Assembly: GCF_000621505.1 (NCBI RefSeq)
Contig: NZ_JHYD01000001.1
Span: 62,001 to 126,000, forward strand
Length of the DNA: 64,000 bases
From: Ruminiclostridium cellobioparum DSM 1351 = ATCC 15832
GTDB taxonomy: Bacteria > Bacillota > Clostridia > Acetivibrionales > DSM-1351
Reading direction: 5' to 3'
The translations under genes and the position numbers were made by a program. The notes below the pieces were generated by a model. It ran no database searches and was not told the origin of the DNA. It saw nothing but the letters and a program-made list of their open reading frames with translations. This document shows positions 39,081 to 49,338 of the stretch, in pieces. Position 1 is the stretch's first letter; every line of letters begins with the position of its first letter.

Positions 39081-39318
39081 AAGAAATTGCCTCCCTAAAA
39101 AAAATAATCTAACTTTGTAAATTATATCATAATTCTGCACGAATAGACACTATTATCCAAAAAACTTCATATAAAATCCAATGATTAAATTCAGTAAAAA
39201 TAGTAACAGTAGCATATTGCCAAAGCTCCTTAAATAAGGTATAATTTATTTCCCTGTAGGAGGTATAATATTACTTATATAGAATATATTTACATACAAC
39301 TTGAGGGAGGCATAAAAA

Positions 39319-40389
39319 ATGAAAAAACCAGTAAAGACTGTTATGTTTTTTAAGAAAGTTTCACGGAACTACAAGAAATTCGGCAGGCTTATCAACAGGT
39401 TTTATAACATTTTAAAATCCCCGTTTGCAAGAACCTTAATCAATTTTTTGTTTACAGTTGTATTTGCATTCGAGATGCAGCTCTCAGATTTCCATACTTT
39501 TAAATTGAATCAATTGGAATTTTATCAGGATAAGGTGCATATACTGGTAACGTTCGTGTTTATTGTGGTTTATAACTGGCTGGTACTTTTAATCGACAGC
39601 TACCAGAAATACCAGGTGCAATCAACAAAATGCATCAGGGAAATAGTCAACCGGGAAACGGTCATAAACCAGACGATAGGCAGAAAGTTATATGACATTA
39701 CAAGCAGTATATCTGTAAAATCAAGCTCAATCCCAACAAAATCAGATTTCAGCAATCTCAGCTACCAGGATATTGCTGCGCTTGTATGCCATAACATATA
39801 TGATGCCATAAAAATTTCAACGGACAAGGAAACACATCAGGTTTCACTTATGCAGAAGTTTAAAGAGAAAAGATCCGGGTTAGAATATATAAAGATGATC
39901 AGTTACGGCAATGCAAATCAGATATCTCCCAGCGTATTTGACAGGCATTTTTACCTGGGGAGGGACCAGAGCTATTTTCAGGTGAGAATATTTAACAATA
40001 ACCAGAATAATATTTTTATTTTAACCAATACCGCTGAGATCAAAAAGGAGTGTGTATACGGAAAAAACAGCAATGAAAAAATGACCCAATATATTGCCAT
40101 ACCGGTATTCTGCGAAAATCAGGGAATCATATCTCTGCTGCAGATAGAGATGGCTGACGACGTGCAAATCGGAAGGACCATGGATGAAATCAGGGATTTC
40201 GTTAAGCCATTTATGGCATATATACATATACTGACAGTGAACTACTATCAGGATGAATTATTTAAAGTAATAGTCAAGAAATTTGATATACTAAAGAAAA
40301 GCAAAGAAAGGAAAGTATTTAGTGAAGGGATGAGAAAGTATGAACAAAACTATGGGGAAACTAATACATCTATTGCCCCAAAAGACTAA
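39319..40389 (+). CDS. Unknown membrane protein, two N-terminal spans and a GAF-like domain
   Basis: This 356-residue protein is not assigned to a family. Seen: a very basic N-terminus, a hydrophobic span at about residues 37-55, a second at about 72-92, a helical linker, then about 200 residues whose layout resembles a GAF sensor domain (YQDIAALVCHNIYDAIKI at its start, QYIAIPVFCENQGIISLLQIEM near its end). There is no output domain, so it may sense and relay to a partner. GAGGGAGG precedes the ATG. Its last 50 bases overlap a small ORF in another frame. Confidence 0.75.
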   Translation: MKKPVKTVMFFKKVSRNYKKFGRLINRFYNILKSPFARTLINFLFTVVFAFEMQLSDFHTFKLNQLEFYQDKVHILVTFVFIVVYNWLVLLIDSYQKYQVQSTKCIREIVNRETVINQTIGRKLYDITSSISVKSSSIPTKSDFSNLSYQDIAALVCHNIYDAIKISTDKETHQVSLMQKFKEKRSGLEYIKMISYGNANQISPSVFDRHFYLGRDQSYFQVRIFNNNQNNIFILTNTAEIKKECVYGKNSNEKMTQYIAIPVFCENQGIISLLQIEMADDVQIGRTMDEIRDFVKPFMAYIHILTVNYYQDELFKVIVKKFDILKKSKERKVFSEGMRKYEQNYGETNTSIAPKD

Positions 40390-40540
40390 TGATATGGAAT
40401 ATACCGGAATAAACTTTGTTCCCGAGGGTACGGATTATATACAGGATCATACTGAGTTTGAGAACAGAAGGAAACAGTTGATAAGTGAATATGAGATACA
40501 GCTGAAGCAGTATATAAATGATTCCATGCAAATGATATGA
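40340..40540 (+). CDS. Small protein overlapping the GAF-like membrane gene
   Basis: A 66-codon ORF in a different frame begins 50 bases before the end of the preceding gene and continues to 40540. The polar, acidic product has a coiled-coil-like C-terminal part (FENRRKQLISEYEIQLKQYIND). The ribosome binding site is weak (GAAGGGATGAG). An internal ATG near 40394 is an alternative start. Its overlap and the terminator right behind it suggest a two-gene unit. No family is recognised. Confidence 0.5.
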   Translation: MNKTMGKLIHLLPQKTNDMEYTGINFVPEGTDYIQDHTEFENRRKQLISEYEIQLKQYINDSMQMI

Positions 40541-40555
40541 CGATATATAAATTTT

Positions 40556-40586
40556 AAAGCTCCCAGATTAACCGGGAGCTTTATTT
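40556..40586. terminator. Bidirectional terminator
   Basis: AAAGCTCCC (40556-40564) pairs with GGGAGCTTT (40574-40582), with A/T-rich flanks on both sides; between a + strand unit and the convergent XRE gene. Confidence 0.8.
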
Positions 40587-40934
40587 TTCAACCTTATTAC
40601 CTTTATTGTATTTTAACCTCATCAAATCAACATATTCTTTAATGCGTTTTATTGCCTCTTCGGGCAAATCATTCAGATATATACCGTAAGCCGAGGCCGA
40701 TTCGGCAATGAACCCGTCCAGAGATTTGCGATTTGAGGTACGATCAACAAGATAATCAATAGACACATCAAAAAAATCTGCCAGCTTTTTAAGAACATAT
40801 TCATCTTTGGGGAACCTGTTGTTAGCTTCATAGTAACCGATAACTCTGTCGGAAATATTTATAATTCTGCCAAGTTCCTTTTGTGTAATACCTTTTTCTT
40901 CTCTTAACTCTTTTAATCTGTCACCGAATCCCAT
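40581..40934 (-). CDS. XRE-family transcriptional regulator
   Basis: This 117-residue protein has an N-terminal Cro/CI-type helix-turn-helix (LKELREEKGITQKELGRIINISDRVIGYYEANNRFP) followed by FFDVSIDYLVDRTSNR, the usual SinR-like linker, and a short C-terminal helical tail. The start at 40934 follows AGGAGG on the minus strand; the longer open frame is unsupported. The target is unknown. It is divergent from a Spo0E-like gene. Confidence 0.88.
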   Translation of the reverse strand: MGFGDRLKELREEKGITQKELGRIINISDRVIGYYEANNRFPKDEYVLKKLADFFDVSIDYLVDRTSNRKSLDGFIAESASAYGIYLNDLPEEAIKRIKEYVDLMRLKYNKGNKVEK

Positions 40935-41148
40935 ATCATGCCTCCTGATAACTAATATAACATCTGGGATTTTTATTTTACGTAAAACGAACAAAATATT
41001 CTAAGTTTTTGTTGAATTTGAACGAAATATACGTTAAAATATATTTAATTGTGAAAAAAGTTTCTTTTTATACATATAATGTAATTTATGATAAAATATG
41101 GTAAGTATATCATGGGGATATAAAAGAATTATATTGTGGAGGAAGCTG

Positions 41149-41313
41149 ATGACAAAAGTAAATAAAAAGCTTAATGATGAAATTCAGGAGCTTAGAGAAA
41201 AATTGCATGATTATATTGATAAGAAGGGGATAAATGATGAGCCTGAGCTCCGGGCTATCAATAACAGGCTTGACGAATTGATTGTTCAGTGGGTCAAGGA
41301 ATTATACCATTAA
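41149..41313 (+). CDS. Spo0E-like sporulation regulatory protein
   Basis: The 54-residue protein fits the two-helix Spo0E family: LNDEIQELREKLHDYIDKKG, then ELRAINNRLDELIVQWVKELY. Spo0E proteins dephosphorylate Spo0A-P. The usual SQELD signature reads NNRLD here, so the conserved Ser-Gln is replaced while Leu-Asp is kept; activity is therefore uncertain. The ATG at 41149 follows GGAGGAAG; an upstream frame from 41098 is not needed. Confidence 0.75.
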   Translation: MTKVNKKLNDEIQELREKLHDYIDKKGINDEPELRAINNRLDELIVQWVKELYH

Positions 41314-41457
41314 TATCTGCAAAATAGTCAGGAGAAATTAAATTACTTTTGTTACACCAAGAAACGCCGGAAACATGATACCACAGTTAGGATTAATGCT
41401 GTCAAGGAATGCAGTATGTTATTGAAAATCATTTGTATTGGTTCTAAAACCCTTCAT

Positions 41458-41670
41458 GCCGGATAGCGAAGCCAGGATATTCGCAAAACCGGAGTGAATC
41501 TGAACCCTTTTGAAAGTATTACCCCAAATATAGCGGATTTGAAGGTCCGGGATTCCGCCTGTCACCTTGGGGGGTTGGTGATATTTTGGGGCAGCCGTAA
41601 AAGGCTTAAGGAATAGTGGGGATAGTCCCGGGAAGGTGCAGCAGGATTTTTGCACTTTCCCGGGACTGTT
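41458..41670 (+). ncRNA. Candidate structured RNA ending in an intrinsic terminator
   Basis: In a 600-bp gap between the Spo0E-like gene and eno, stems follow one another without conflict. P0: GCGAA 41466-41470 with TTCGC 41480-41484, inside CCGG 41459-41462 / 41489-41492. A three-way junction closed by CCCCAAATAT 41522-41531 with 41581-41591 holds GCGGA 41533-41537 / TCCGC 41554-41558 and CACC 41563-41566 / GGTG 41577-41580. AGCC 41593-41596 pairs with GGCT 41603-41606. A 17-bp terminator stem follows (41624-41640 / 41651-41667). No known riboswitch class is recognised. It could be a small RNA or an attenuator; eno starts 245 bases later. Confidence 0.5.
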
Positions 41671-41671
41671 T
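41624..41671 (+). terminator. Strong hairpin terminator of the structured RNA candidate
   Basis: AGTCCCGGGAAGGTGCA (41624-41640) pairs over 17 positions (one G-U) with 41651-41667, followed by GTTTCT; a short T-tract only. Confidence 0.65.
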
Positions 41672-41880
41672 CTGTCCGGGGGCAATTAATTGACAGGCAT
41701 ATCCAAATTTTTGTTTAAATATTCCGTTTGCGGGTAAATAATAAATTAACTTGTACAATTATTACCTGCTTTGAATGATATTTAGAAATTAACACATAAT
41801 AATTATTGGTATGAACAAAGTGCTAAATAAAGATTTATGAGGGAAATATTTACAACGGTAATGTTGCAATGTTATTCTAA

Positions 41881-43212
<1,332 letters not shown>

Positions 43213-43286
43213 CTTGCCCCTTTTTTATTGCTTTTTCCATTTGAATATGCTAGAATGTTACTTGTCTATTTTAGGAGGTGTTTTAA

Positions 43287-43535
43287 TTGGAAATTGCAAA
43301 ATGGATTGTCAATATACTTCACATCATTTTTGCTATCTCGATAATTGTTATTGTATTACTTCAATCTGGAAAGCAAGCTGGTTTGTCAGGTTCGATAGCA
43401 GGTGGAGCTGAAACCTTCTTTGGAAAGAACAAGGGACGTACTATTGATGCAATACTGGGCAAATATACTGCTTTTGCCGCTATAGCATTCCTTATTACTT
43501 CAGTTGCTCTCTTCATGCTGATCAAATCAATATAA
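43287..43535 (+). CDS. secG: Preprotein translocase subunit SecG
   Basis: SecG is a two-span component of the SecYEG channel. The 82-residue product has spans at about 7-25 and 58-78, with the conserved cytoplasmic loop GKQAGLSGSIAGGAETFFGKNKGR between them. The TTG start follows TTAGGAGG. In many Firmicutes secG is next to rnr and smpB; here rnr is about 6 kb downstream and smpB is not in the window. Confidence 0.95.
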   Translation: MEIAKWIVNILHIIFAISIIVIVLLQSGKQAGLSGSIAGGAETFFGKNKGRTIDAILGKYTAFAAIAFLITSVALFMLIKSI

Positions 43536-43551
43536 TTTAAGAAACGGAAAT

Positions 43552-43585
43552 AAGCCCAGGCGTACCACGTGCACTGGGCTTTTTG
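43552..43585 (+). terminator. Terminator of eno-secG
   Basis: AAGCCCAG (43552-43559) pairs with CTGGGCTT (43574-43581), then TTT. Confidence 0.85.
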
Positions 43586-43649
43586 TTATACTGTATTCCT
43601 GACTGAGCATTAGCTGAATTCCATGAGCAGTATTTAAGGAGGTCATCAT

Positions 43650-44168
43650 TTGAACAGGGCTCAAGCATTCGAAGAATTAAAATTACGACTTTTTGACAGG
43701 CATATTTTATTCAGATCACTGGTTGTTGAAGCAATAATGGAGGAGCTTGCAGGATATTTCAATGCCGATACAGCTCTGTGGGGGTTGACTGGTTTACTGC
43801 ACGATATCGATTACGAAAAGACACTTGACCGGCCCGGACTACACGGGATTACCGGAGCTGAAATCCTGGAGAATCTGGATGTTGACGAAGCTGTTGTGTA
43901 TTCTGTCAGGGCACACAATGACAGGAATAATATCCCTAGAAAAAGAAAAATGGACAAAGCATTATACCTTTCGGACTATGTTGCGGATTACATAATCAAT
44001 TACTGCTCCCGGCATAAGCCTATAGCGCCCGAGACCACGGTCGAAGCTGTTTTGCAGCAAATCAGGTCAGGGGAGCTTCACCCTGATAAATTTGAAGAGC
44101 TCGGCATAGCCGAGCAGGAATTCGTAGAACTGGCCCTGAAAGCTTTTGAAAAAGTTACTGAACCGTAA
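43650..44168 (+). CDS. HD-domain (HDIG-type) hydrolase
   Basis: This 172-residue metal-dependent phosphohydrolase has LTGLLHDIDYEKT (HD pair), LHGITGAEIL and VRAHND as the other histidine positions. Relatives hydrolyse nucleotides or phosphodiesters; the substrate is unknown. The TTG start follows AAGGAGG. It is monocistronic. Confidence 0.85.
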   Translation: MNRAQAFEELKLRLFDRHILFRSLVVEAIMEELAGYFNADTALWGLTGLLHDIDYEKTLDRPGLHGITGAEILENLDVDEAVVYSVRAHNDRNNIPRKRKMDKALYLSDYVADYIINYCSRHKPIAPETTVEAVLQQIRSGELHPDKFEELGIAEQEFVELALKAFEKVTEP

Positions 44169-44254
44169 CTTTTTTTTTGTTAATTTGTAACCCTTTGGAG
44201 CATAGTAACTAATAGAATCTGATTATAAGTTCTTTATGAAAAAAGGGTGGACAA

Positions 44255-45259
44255 ATGAAAAAGATTATTCAAATTTCGTTGGTATTATTAATTCTGATGA
44301 TTATTACAGTGGGCTATACAAGCGGCTATGGCGCCGGCGAAAAAAGCGTATCGGCGTATGCTGCTGCACAGGACGGCACTGGTACACTAAAGGAAGCTGC
44401 AATGGAAAATGCACCGGCAGACAGGCAGTATGCGGTAGAACCCGACAAAATAGCAAATGACAATAAAACAACAGATGACAGCAAAATAATAGATGACAAG
44501 AAACTAACAGGTGGCAATAATTCAAAAGTTAATAACAATGTAAAAGATAGTGACAAAATAAAAGATAGCAATAAAATAAAAGCTGGCAGCGGGCGAAAAG
44601 ACATCCCTGCCAGCGGTATGGCCGATCCGGGCAAGCCAATGGTAGCGCTGACCTTTGACGATGGCCCGCACCCCAAATATACCGCTGAAATTGTCGAAGC
44701 ACTGAAAAAAAATGATGCCCGGGCAACCTTCTTTGTCCTGGGCAGCAGGGCTGAAAAATATAAGAGTACTATAAATACCATTGTTAAAAACGGCAATGAG
44801 ATAGGGAACCACACATATTCCCACAGGGAGCTGACCAGGCTGAAAAAGCCGGAAATCCAAAGTGAAATAAAAAAAACATCGGATATTTTGGAAGCTATTA
44901 CAGGAAAAGCACCATTCCTGACACGCCCCACATATGGAAGTGTAAATGAGAATGTCAAAACATGTGCAGGTTCTCCTTTGATATTGTGGTCGGTTGATAC
45001 ACTGGACTGGAAGAGCAGAGACAAGGAGAAAATAGTACATAGGACTTTGAACACGGTTAAAGACGGTGACATTATATTAATGCACGATATATATAAGTCA
45101 ACTGCGGATGCCGCCAAAGTGGTAATCAGCGAGCTCAGGGCCAGGGGATATCAGCTGGTTACCATAAGCCAGCTTTATCAGGCACGGGATATTTCACTTG
45201 AGAACGGAAAGGAATATTTTGAGTGCTCCACTTATTATGCAGGAAACAATAAGAAATAA
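44255..45259 (+). CDS. Secreted polysaccharide deacetylase (NodB/CE4 family)
   Basis: This 334-residue protein starts with a signal anchor (about residues 5-25). A low-complexity linker rich in Asp, Lys and Asn (about 65-120, repeated DDSK/DDKK/KIKDSN) leads to a CE4 domain: TFDDGPHPKYTAEI (catalytic Asp and metal Asp), NHTYSHREL (HxxxH), RPTYGSVNENV (usually RPPYG), DTLDWKSRD and ILMHDIY. The domain deacetylates peptidoglycan or chitin-like N-acetylglucosamine. It probably acts on the wall outside the membrane. Confidence 0.9.
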   Translation: MKKIIQISLVLLILMIITVGYTSGYGAGEKSVSAYAAAQDGTGTLKEAAMENAPADRQYAVEPDKIANDNKTTDDSKIIDDKKLTGGNNSKVNNNVKDSDKIKDSNKIKAGSGRKDIPASGMADPGKPMVALTFDDGPHPKYTAEIVEALKKNDARATFFVLGSRAEKYKSTINTIVKNGNEIGNHTYSHRELTRLKKPEIQSEIKKTSDILEAITGKAPFLTRPTYGSVNENVKTCAGSPLILWSVDTLDWKSRDKEKIVHRTLNTVKDGDIILMHDIYKSTADAAKVVISELRARGYQLVTISQLYQARDISLENGKEYFECSTYYAGNNKK

Positions 45260-45266
45260 ATCGGAT

Positions 45267-45306
45267 AAAAACTTCTTTCAAGCAAAATTGAAAGGAGTTT
45301 TTTATT
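45267..45306 (+). terminator. Terminator after the polysaccharide deacetylase
   Basis: AAAAACTTCTTTCAA (45267-45281) pairs imperfectly with TTGAAAGGAGTTTTT (45288-45302), followed by T. Confidence 0.7.
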
Positions 45307-45387
45307 GTTCCAAATTTTCTTGGCTATTGGTAAAAATTCAAATGAGGTATAATAAAGGGGATAGAGATTTTTTGAGGAGAAGCATTT

Positions 45388-46083
45388 ATGGAAAACAAAG
45401 TGTTGATTGTTGAGGATGAAGAGAGTATCAGAGGCTTTCTTAAAATAAACTTCAGAAAAAATGATTTCGTAGTTATAGAAGCAGGTTCGGGTGAGGAAGG
45501 CATAGACAAAGCCAGACAGGAAAGGCCCAGCGTAGTCTTGCTGGATGTGATGCTTCCGGGTATGGACGGCTTTCAGGTATGTGAAGTATTGAGAAAAGAA
45601 TTTCCCGACATGGGTATTATAATGCTCACTGCAAGAGGGCAGGACATTGACAGGATAAAGGGTCTGGAATTCGGTGCCGACGACTATGTGCTGAAACCCT
45701 TTAATACAACAGAACTTATTCTCAGGGCGAAATCCCTGCTAAGAAGGCTTGGCGGGAACAAAGCCAATGACAGGGCTGAGACTGTGAACAGCGGAGCTTT
45801 CAGGATAGATGTCTACTCACAGAGGGTTTTCAAGGATGGAACTGAAATAATGCTTACACCCAAGGAATATCTCCTGTTAAAATTATTTCTTGAAAACCAG
45901 AACAAGGCATTTACAAGGGACGAGCTGCTGGACAAGATCTGGGGTTATGATTTTATAGGGGACACAAAAATAGTGGATGTGAATATTAGAAGGCTCAGAA
46001 GCAAAATAGAAGATAAAAATTCCGCAGCTATGTATATAGAGACAGTCTGGGGTACGGGCTACAGATGGAGAAAGGAACAATGA
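45388..46083 (+). CDS. OmpR/PhoB-family response regulator
   Basis: This 231-residue protein has a receiver domain (VLIVEDEESIRGFLK, phospho-acceptor Asp in VVLLDVMLPGMDGFQ near residue 53, Lys in YVLKPF) and a C-terminal winged helix (LTPKEYLLLKLFLENQNKAFTRDELLDKIWGYDF, then VDVNIRRLRSKIE). It is one base apart from the next gene, its cognate kinase. The controlled genes are unknown; the following lipoprotein gene may be a target. Confidence 0.95.
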   Translation: MENKVLIVEDEESIRGFLKINFRKNDFVVIEAGSGEEGIDKARQERPSVVLLDVMLPGMDGFQVCEVLRKEFPDMGIIMLTARGQDIDRIKGLEFGADDYVLKPFNTTELILRAKSLLRRLGGNKANDRAETVNSGAFRIDVYSQRVFKDGTEIMLTPKEYLLLKLFLENQNKAFTRDELLDKIWGYDFIGDTKIVDVNIRRLRSKIEDKNSAAMYIETVWGTGYRWRKEQ

Positions 46084-46084
46084 C

Positions 46085-47500
46085 ATGACTGGGGACAAAA
46101 ACAATAAACCGGTTCAAAAAAGCATTAGAGCCCGGCTGGTGGGGAATTTCATAATAATTATTTTGATAAGTGTGCTGGCTTTTGAGGGGCTGCTGATATA
46201 CTTTACACGTTTTTACTTTTACGGGAATGTGGAGAGCATATTGACCAATCAGGTCCGTACGGCCGCAGATTTCTATGCGCAATACTTTTCAAATGTATCC
46301 CTGGAAATAAACATAATTGATAACACCGATGTTTTTTGGAGACAGACCAATGCGCAGGTTCAGATTATTCAGAAGGACGGCATTGTTTTGCTGGACTCGG
46401 AAGGAACGGGGAGTGAACAAAAGGTCCAGACTGCCGATTTTAAAGATGCAGTACAGGGAGAGAAGGGTGTTTGGACCGGGTATATCCAGGGCGGAGGCAG
46501 AAAAGAGCACATTATGGCCGTAGCCTATCCGTTGAAAGCAGACGGTGAACAGGTGGGGGTAATAAGGTTTGTAACTTCACTGTCCGACATTGACAGGATC
46601 ATATTCAACATATCGGGTATATTCATAATAATAGGTGTTGTGGTGGTGCTTGTAACAATAATAATCAGTGTTATCCTGGCACACAGCATAGTCCACCCTT
46701 TGAGGGATATCACCTCTGCAGCCGGTATGATGGCCAAGGGGAATCTGGATATAAGAATCAAAAAGGGAAGGAACGACGAAATAGGTGTTCTGTCGGATAC
46801 CCTGAATTATATGGTTACCGAGGTTCAGAACAGGGAGCGGATAAAAAATGATTTTATATCCATGGTATCCCATGAACTAAGGACACCATTGACCTCTATC
46901 AAGGGATGGGCCAACACAATAATTGACGATGAGTTTACCGACAGGGAAATAATCCAGGACGGCTTGAACATTATTGTCAAGGAAAGCGACAGGCTCACAA
47001 ACATGGTGGAGGAGCTCCTGGACTTTGCCAGGTTCGTATCTGGAAAGGTTGAGCTGGACAGGCAGGAAACAGATGTTTCCCAGCTGATTGACTATATAAG
47101 AAAACACATGATAACCAGAGCGAAAAAGGAAAATATAAATTTCACCGCCGTTTGTGAAGAAATTCCTGAAACCGATCTGGACCGGAACAAGCTGAAACAG
47201 GTCCTGCTGAACCTGCTTGGGAATGCCTTCAAGTTTACACAACCGGGAGGGAATGTGTCTCTCAGGGCTTTCCATGACCAGGGACAGGTGGTATTCAAGG
47301 TTGAGGATGACGGCTGCGGTATAAGCAGTGAAGAGCTTCCTTTTGTCAAAGAGAAGTTCTATAAGGGAAAAAACAGTAAATCACAGACGGGGTTGGGTCT
47401 TTCCATCTGTGATGAAATAATCCGGCTGCACAATGGGGAACTGACCATTGAAAGCCGGCAGGGGGAGGGAACGGTGGTAACGGTAAAAATACCCTGCTAA
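46085..47500 (+). CDS. Sensor histidine kinase
   Basis: This 471-residue kinase has a membrane span at about 17-38, an extracytoplasmic sensor of about 120 residues, and a second span at about 175-200. HAMP, HisKA with the phospho-acceptor His in VSHELRTPLTSIKGW, and a HATPase domain follow (N-box LLNLLGNAFKFTQ, VEDDGCGISSEELP, TGLGLSICDEIIRLH). The layout resembles wall- or phosphate-stress kinases of the PhoR/WalK kind, but the stimulus is unknown. It pairs with the upstream response regulator. Confidence 0.95.
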   Translation: MTGDKNNKPVQKSIRARLVGNFIIIILISVLAFEGLLIYFTRFYFYGNVESILTNQVRTAADFYAQYFSNVSLEINIIDNTDVFWRQTNAQVQIIQKDGIVLLDSEGTGSEQKVQTADFKDAVQGEKGVWTGYIQGGGRKEHIMAVAYPLKADGEQVGVIRFVTSLSDIDRIIFNISGIFIIIGVVVVLVTIIISVILAHSIVHPLRDITSAAGMMAKGNLDIRIKKGRNDEIGVLSDTLNYMVTEVQNRERIKNDFISMVSHELRTPLTSIKGWANTIIDDEFTDREIIQDGLNIIVKESDRLTNMVEELLDFARFVSGKVELDRQETDVSQLIDYIRKHMITRAKKENINFTAVCEEIPETDLDRNKLKQVLLNLLGNAFKFTQPGGNVSLRAFHDQGQVVFKVEDDGCGISSEELPFVKEKFYKGKNSKSQTGLGLSICDEIIRLHNGELTIESRQGEGTVVTVKIPC

Positions 47501-47652
47501 TAGAAACGCAGTTCTGGAGAAATTTAACCGTCGGCAATATATGAATTTAGATGTTACAGACTACTAGTGTATATAAAAGTGTATGTATAAATATGTGTGC
47601 AGTGTGTGAATAAATGTGTATTGTTTTATGAAGTTTTTTTATGAGGAGAAAA

Positions 47653-49137
47653 ATGAAACCAAATTACAGACTATTATGGGCAATATTGGTGCTGGTCCTT
47701 TGCTTTTCAACTGCCGGCTGTACAAGCATTGAGTTTGACATTGAGGAAACCATAAATCCCCCTCAATATGACAGGATGGCAGTCCAGGGAACATGGAAAA
47801 TAGACAGGTTCATATCGGCCATACCTGAGAACAAGGATACCAAGATCAATATCGAGAGTATAAAAAATAAATATCTGGATCAATGGGCCATATTCGACAG
47901 CGAACTGGGCGCGGTGGGAACCGATACCTGTGTAAAGCCTCGTTACAGGGTCATAAGGACAACAGCCGATTCCTTTATACAAAGCAAGTATAGGATTGAT
48001 GGAAACAAACTTGGTTTGGGAAAACAGGATATATCGGTTGTCAATGTTTCGTCGGACAACCAGTTGTTTTATGAAATCATCCTGACCGATGAAAAAACGG
48101 CATATGTATACATCGACAACGGTTTTCTGGCCTTAAGCAAGACCTCCGACAAGGTGGATGCCAAACTGAAGGAAAAAAGTCTGGGAAATGTGGGACAGAA
48201 TGTAAGCAACGGTCAATATGAAGAAGACCCCTTATTGAGATCCGGCATACTTATTGGAATACGGGCAGAGGATAATTCTTACAGAACCTTGTGGATATAC
48301 TCCAAGAACAGAGAGGTTAAGACCGTCAGTGGGGCTAAACAACTGCTGCTGCCCAGGGCAAAGGGTTTCTGGCAGGTGGGGGTGATAAACGAAAATAATA
48401 TTGACGCAATTTATGCAGAACCGTTTATCGAAAGGGATATTCCAGATAGAAGCATAATGGACAGGCTTAAAGGAAATATACTGAAAATAAGCCCTGAAAC
48501 AAGGATAACCTTTTTGGGAAACGACTACATCGGCACCGGAGATGGGGAGGAATACAGGGTTTACCCGGTTGAAACCCTGAAAGAGGGCAAGGCTGCTCTG
48601 TTTCCGGAAATCAATAATGAATATGCCGGGAATGTGTATGAACAAGCCGCCAATAATTTTATCACGTCTCTGAAAGGAGAGGCTGCGGATAAGGCCATTA
48701 AAAAGGTTGACGAAATGAACTTCACCCTTGCAAGACGCAACGGGCACTGGATATTGAAGAGCAGGCTGTATTTCCAGCAGCCTTATGAAAAAGAGTACCA
48801 GGACTTTGATCTTAAACTTATGGTTCCTTCAAGGCTGATCCACTATGATGAAATGAATATCCAGTGGAATGATATAAAGTCAAAGCTTCCCTGGACCTCC
48901 GATGCATTTATGTCGCCCAACAAGGATATTGCCGTTCTCGTCGACGGAAACAGCCTGAGTCTCTATACTATAAAGAACAGCAGCAATATCGGCAAACAGC
49001 TGCTGAAAATTCAGCTGGCAAAAGGTGAAACCATTGTAATGGCCGAATGGTCCATAGGCAGATACGCCGATATATGGGATAATTTTGTAGGAAAGATATT
49101 TACCGCCGACAACTCAAGCGGTTATTCCGGCCGATGA
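47653..49137 (+). CDS. Lipoprotein of unknown function
   Basis: The precursor has a basic start, a hydrophobic stretch and the lipobox FSTAGC (Cys at about residue 22), so it is lipid-anchored outside the membrane. The remaining 470 or so residues match no family I recognise. There is a lipocalin-like start (GTWKIDRFISA) and a later block, EDNSYRTLWIYSKNREVKTVSGAKQLLLPRAKGFWQVG, possibly a solute- or wall-binding region. The ATG at 47653 follows GAGGAG; an ATG at 47641 would overlap that site. It lies about 150 bp after the histidine kinase. Confidence 0.8.
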   Translation: MKPNYRLLWAILVLVLCFSTAGCTSIEFDIEETINPPQYDRMAVQGTWKIDRFISAIPENKDTKINIESIKNKYLDQWAIFDSELGAVGTDTCVKPRYRVIRTTADSFIQSKYRIDGNKLGLGKQDISVVNVSSDNQLFYEIILTDEKTAYVYIDNGFLALSKTSDKVDAKLKEKSLGNVGQNVSNGQYEEDPLLRSGILIGIRAEDNSYRTLWIYSKNREVKTVSGAKQLLLPRAKGFWQVGVINENNIDAIYAEPFIERDIPDRSIMDRLKGNILKISPETRITFLGNDYIGTGDGEEYRVYPVETLKEGKAALFPEINNEYAGNVYEQAANNFITSLKGEAADKAIKKVDEMNFTLARRNGHWILKSRLYFQQPYEKEYQDFDLKLMVPSRLIHYDEMNIQWNDIKSKLPWTSDAFMSPNKDIAVLVDGNSLSLYTIKNSSNIGKQLLKIQLAKGETIVMAEWSIGRYADIWDNFVGKIFTADNSSGYSGR

Positions 49138-49338
49138 TCTGCATATTCTGCATATTCTGCATATGATGTGTATATATGGCATTAAAGATGCATTATTGCC
49201 TGAAAATGCAGGTATAATATATTTATCATTTATGAAAACATCTGAACAGATGATTTGAAAATTTACATTAAATAAACAGGCGGAAAAACTCCGGCTGGCC
49301 CTGTAATATTAAATAAGGAACTGAAAGGTAGAAGATTT

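Noticed and set aside
41458-41500. Possible cobalamin riboswitch fragment (GAAGCCAGGATA resembles its 3' box)
   Set aside because: The box is at the start rather than the end of the structure, and the other conserved cobalamin-riboswitch elements were not found.
41419-41685. An 88-codon minus-strand open frame in the gap before eno
   Set aside because: It coincides with the structured-RNA candidate and its terminator, is Pro-rich without a recognisable domain and has no ribosome binding site.
49138-49175. Short direct repeats of CTGCATAT after the lipoprotein gene
   Set aside because: Only three imperfect copies; no array, element or function can be supported.
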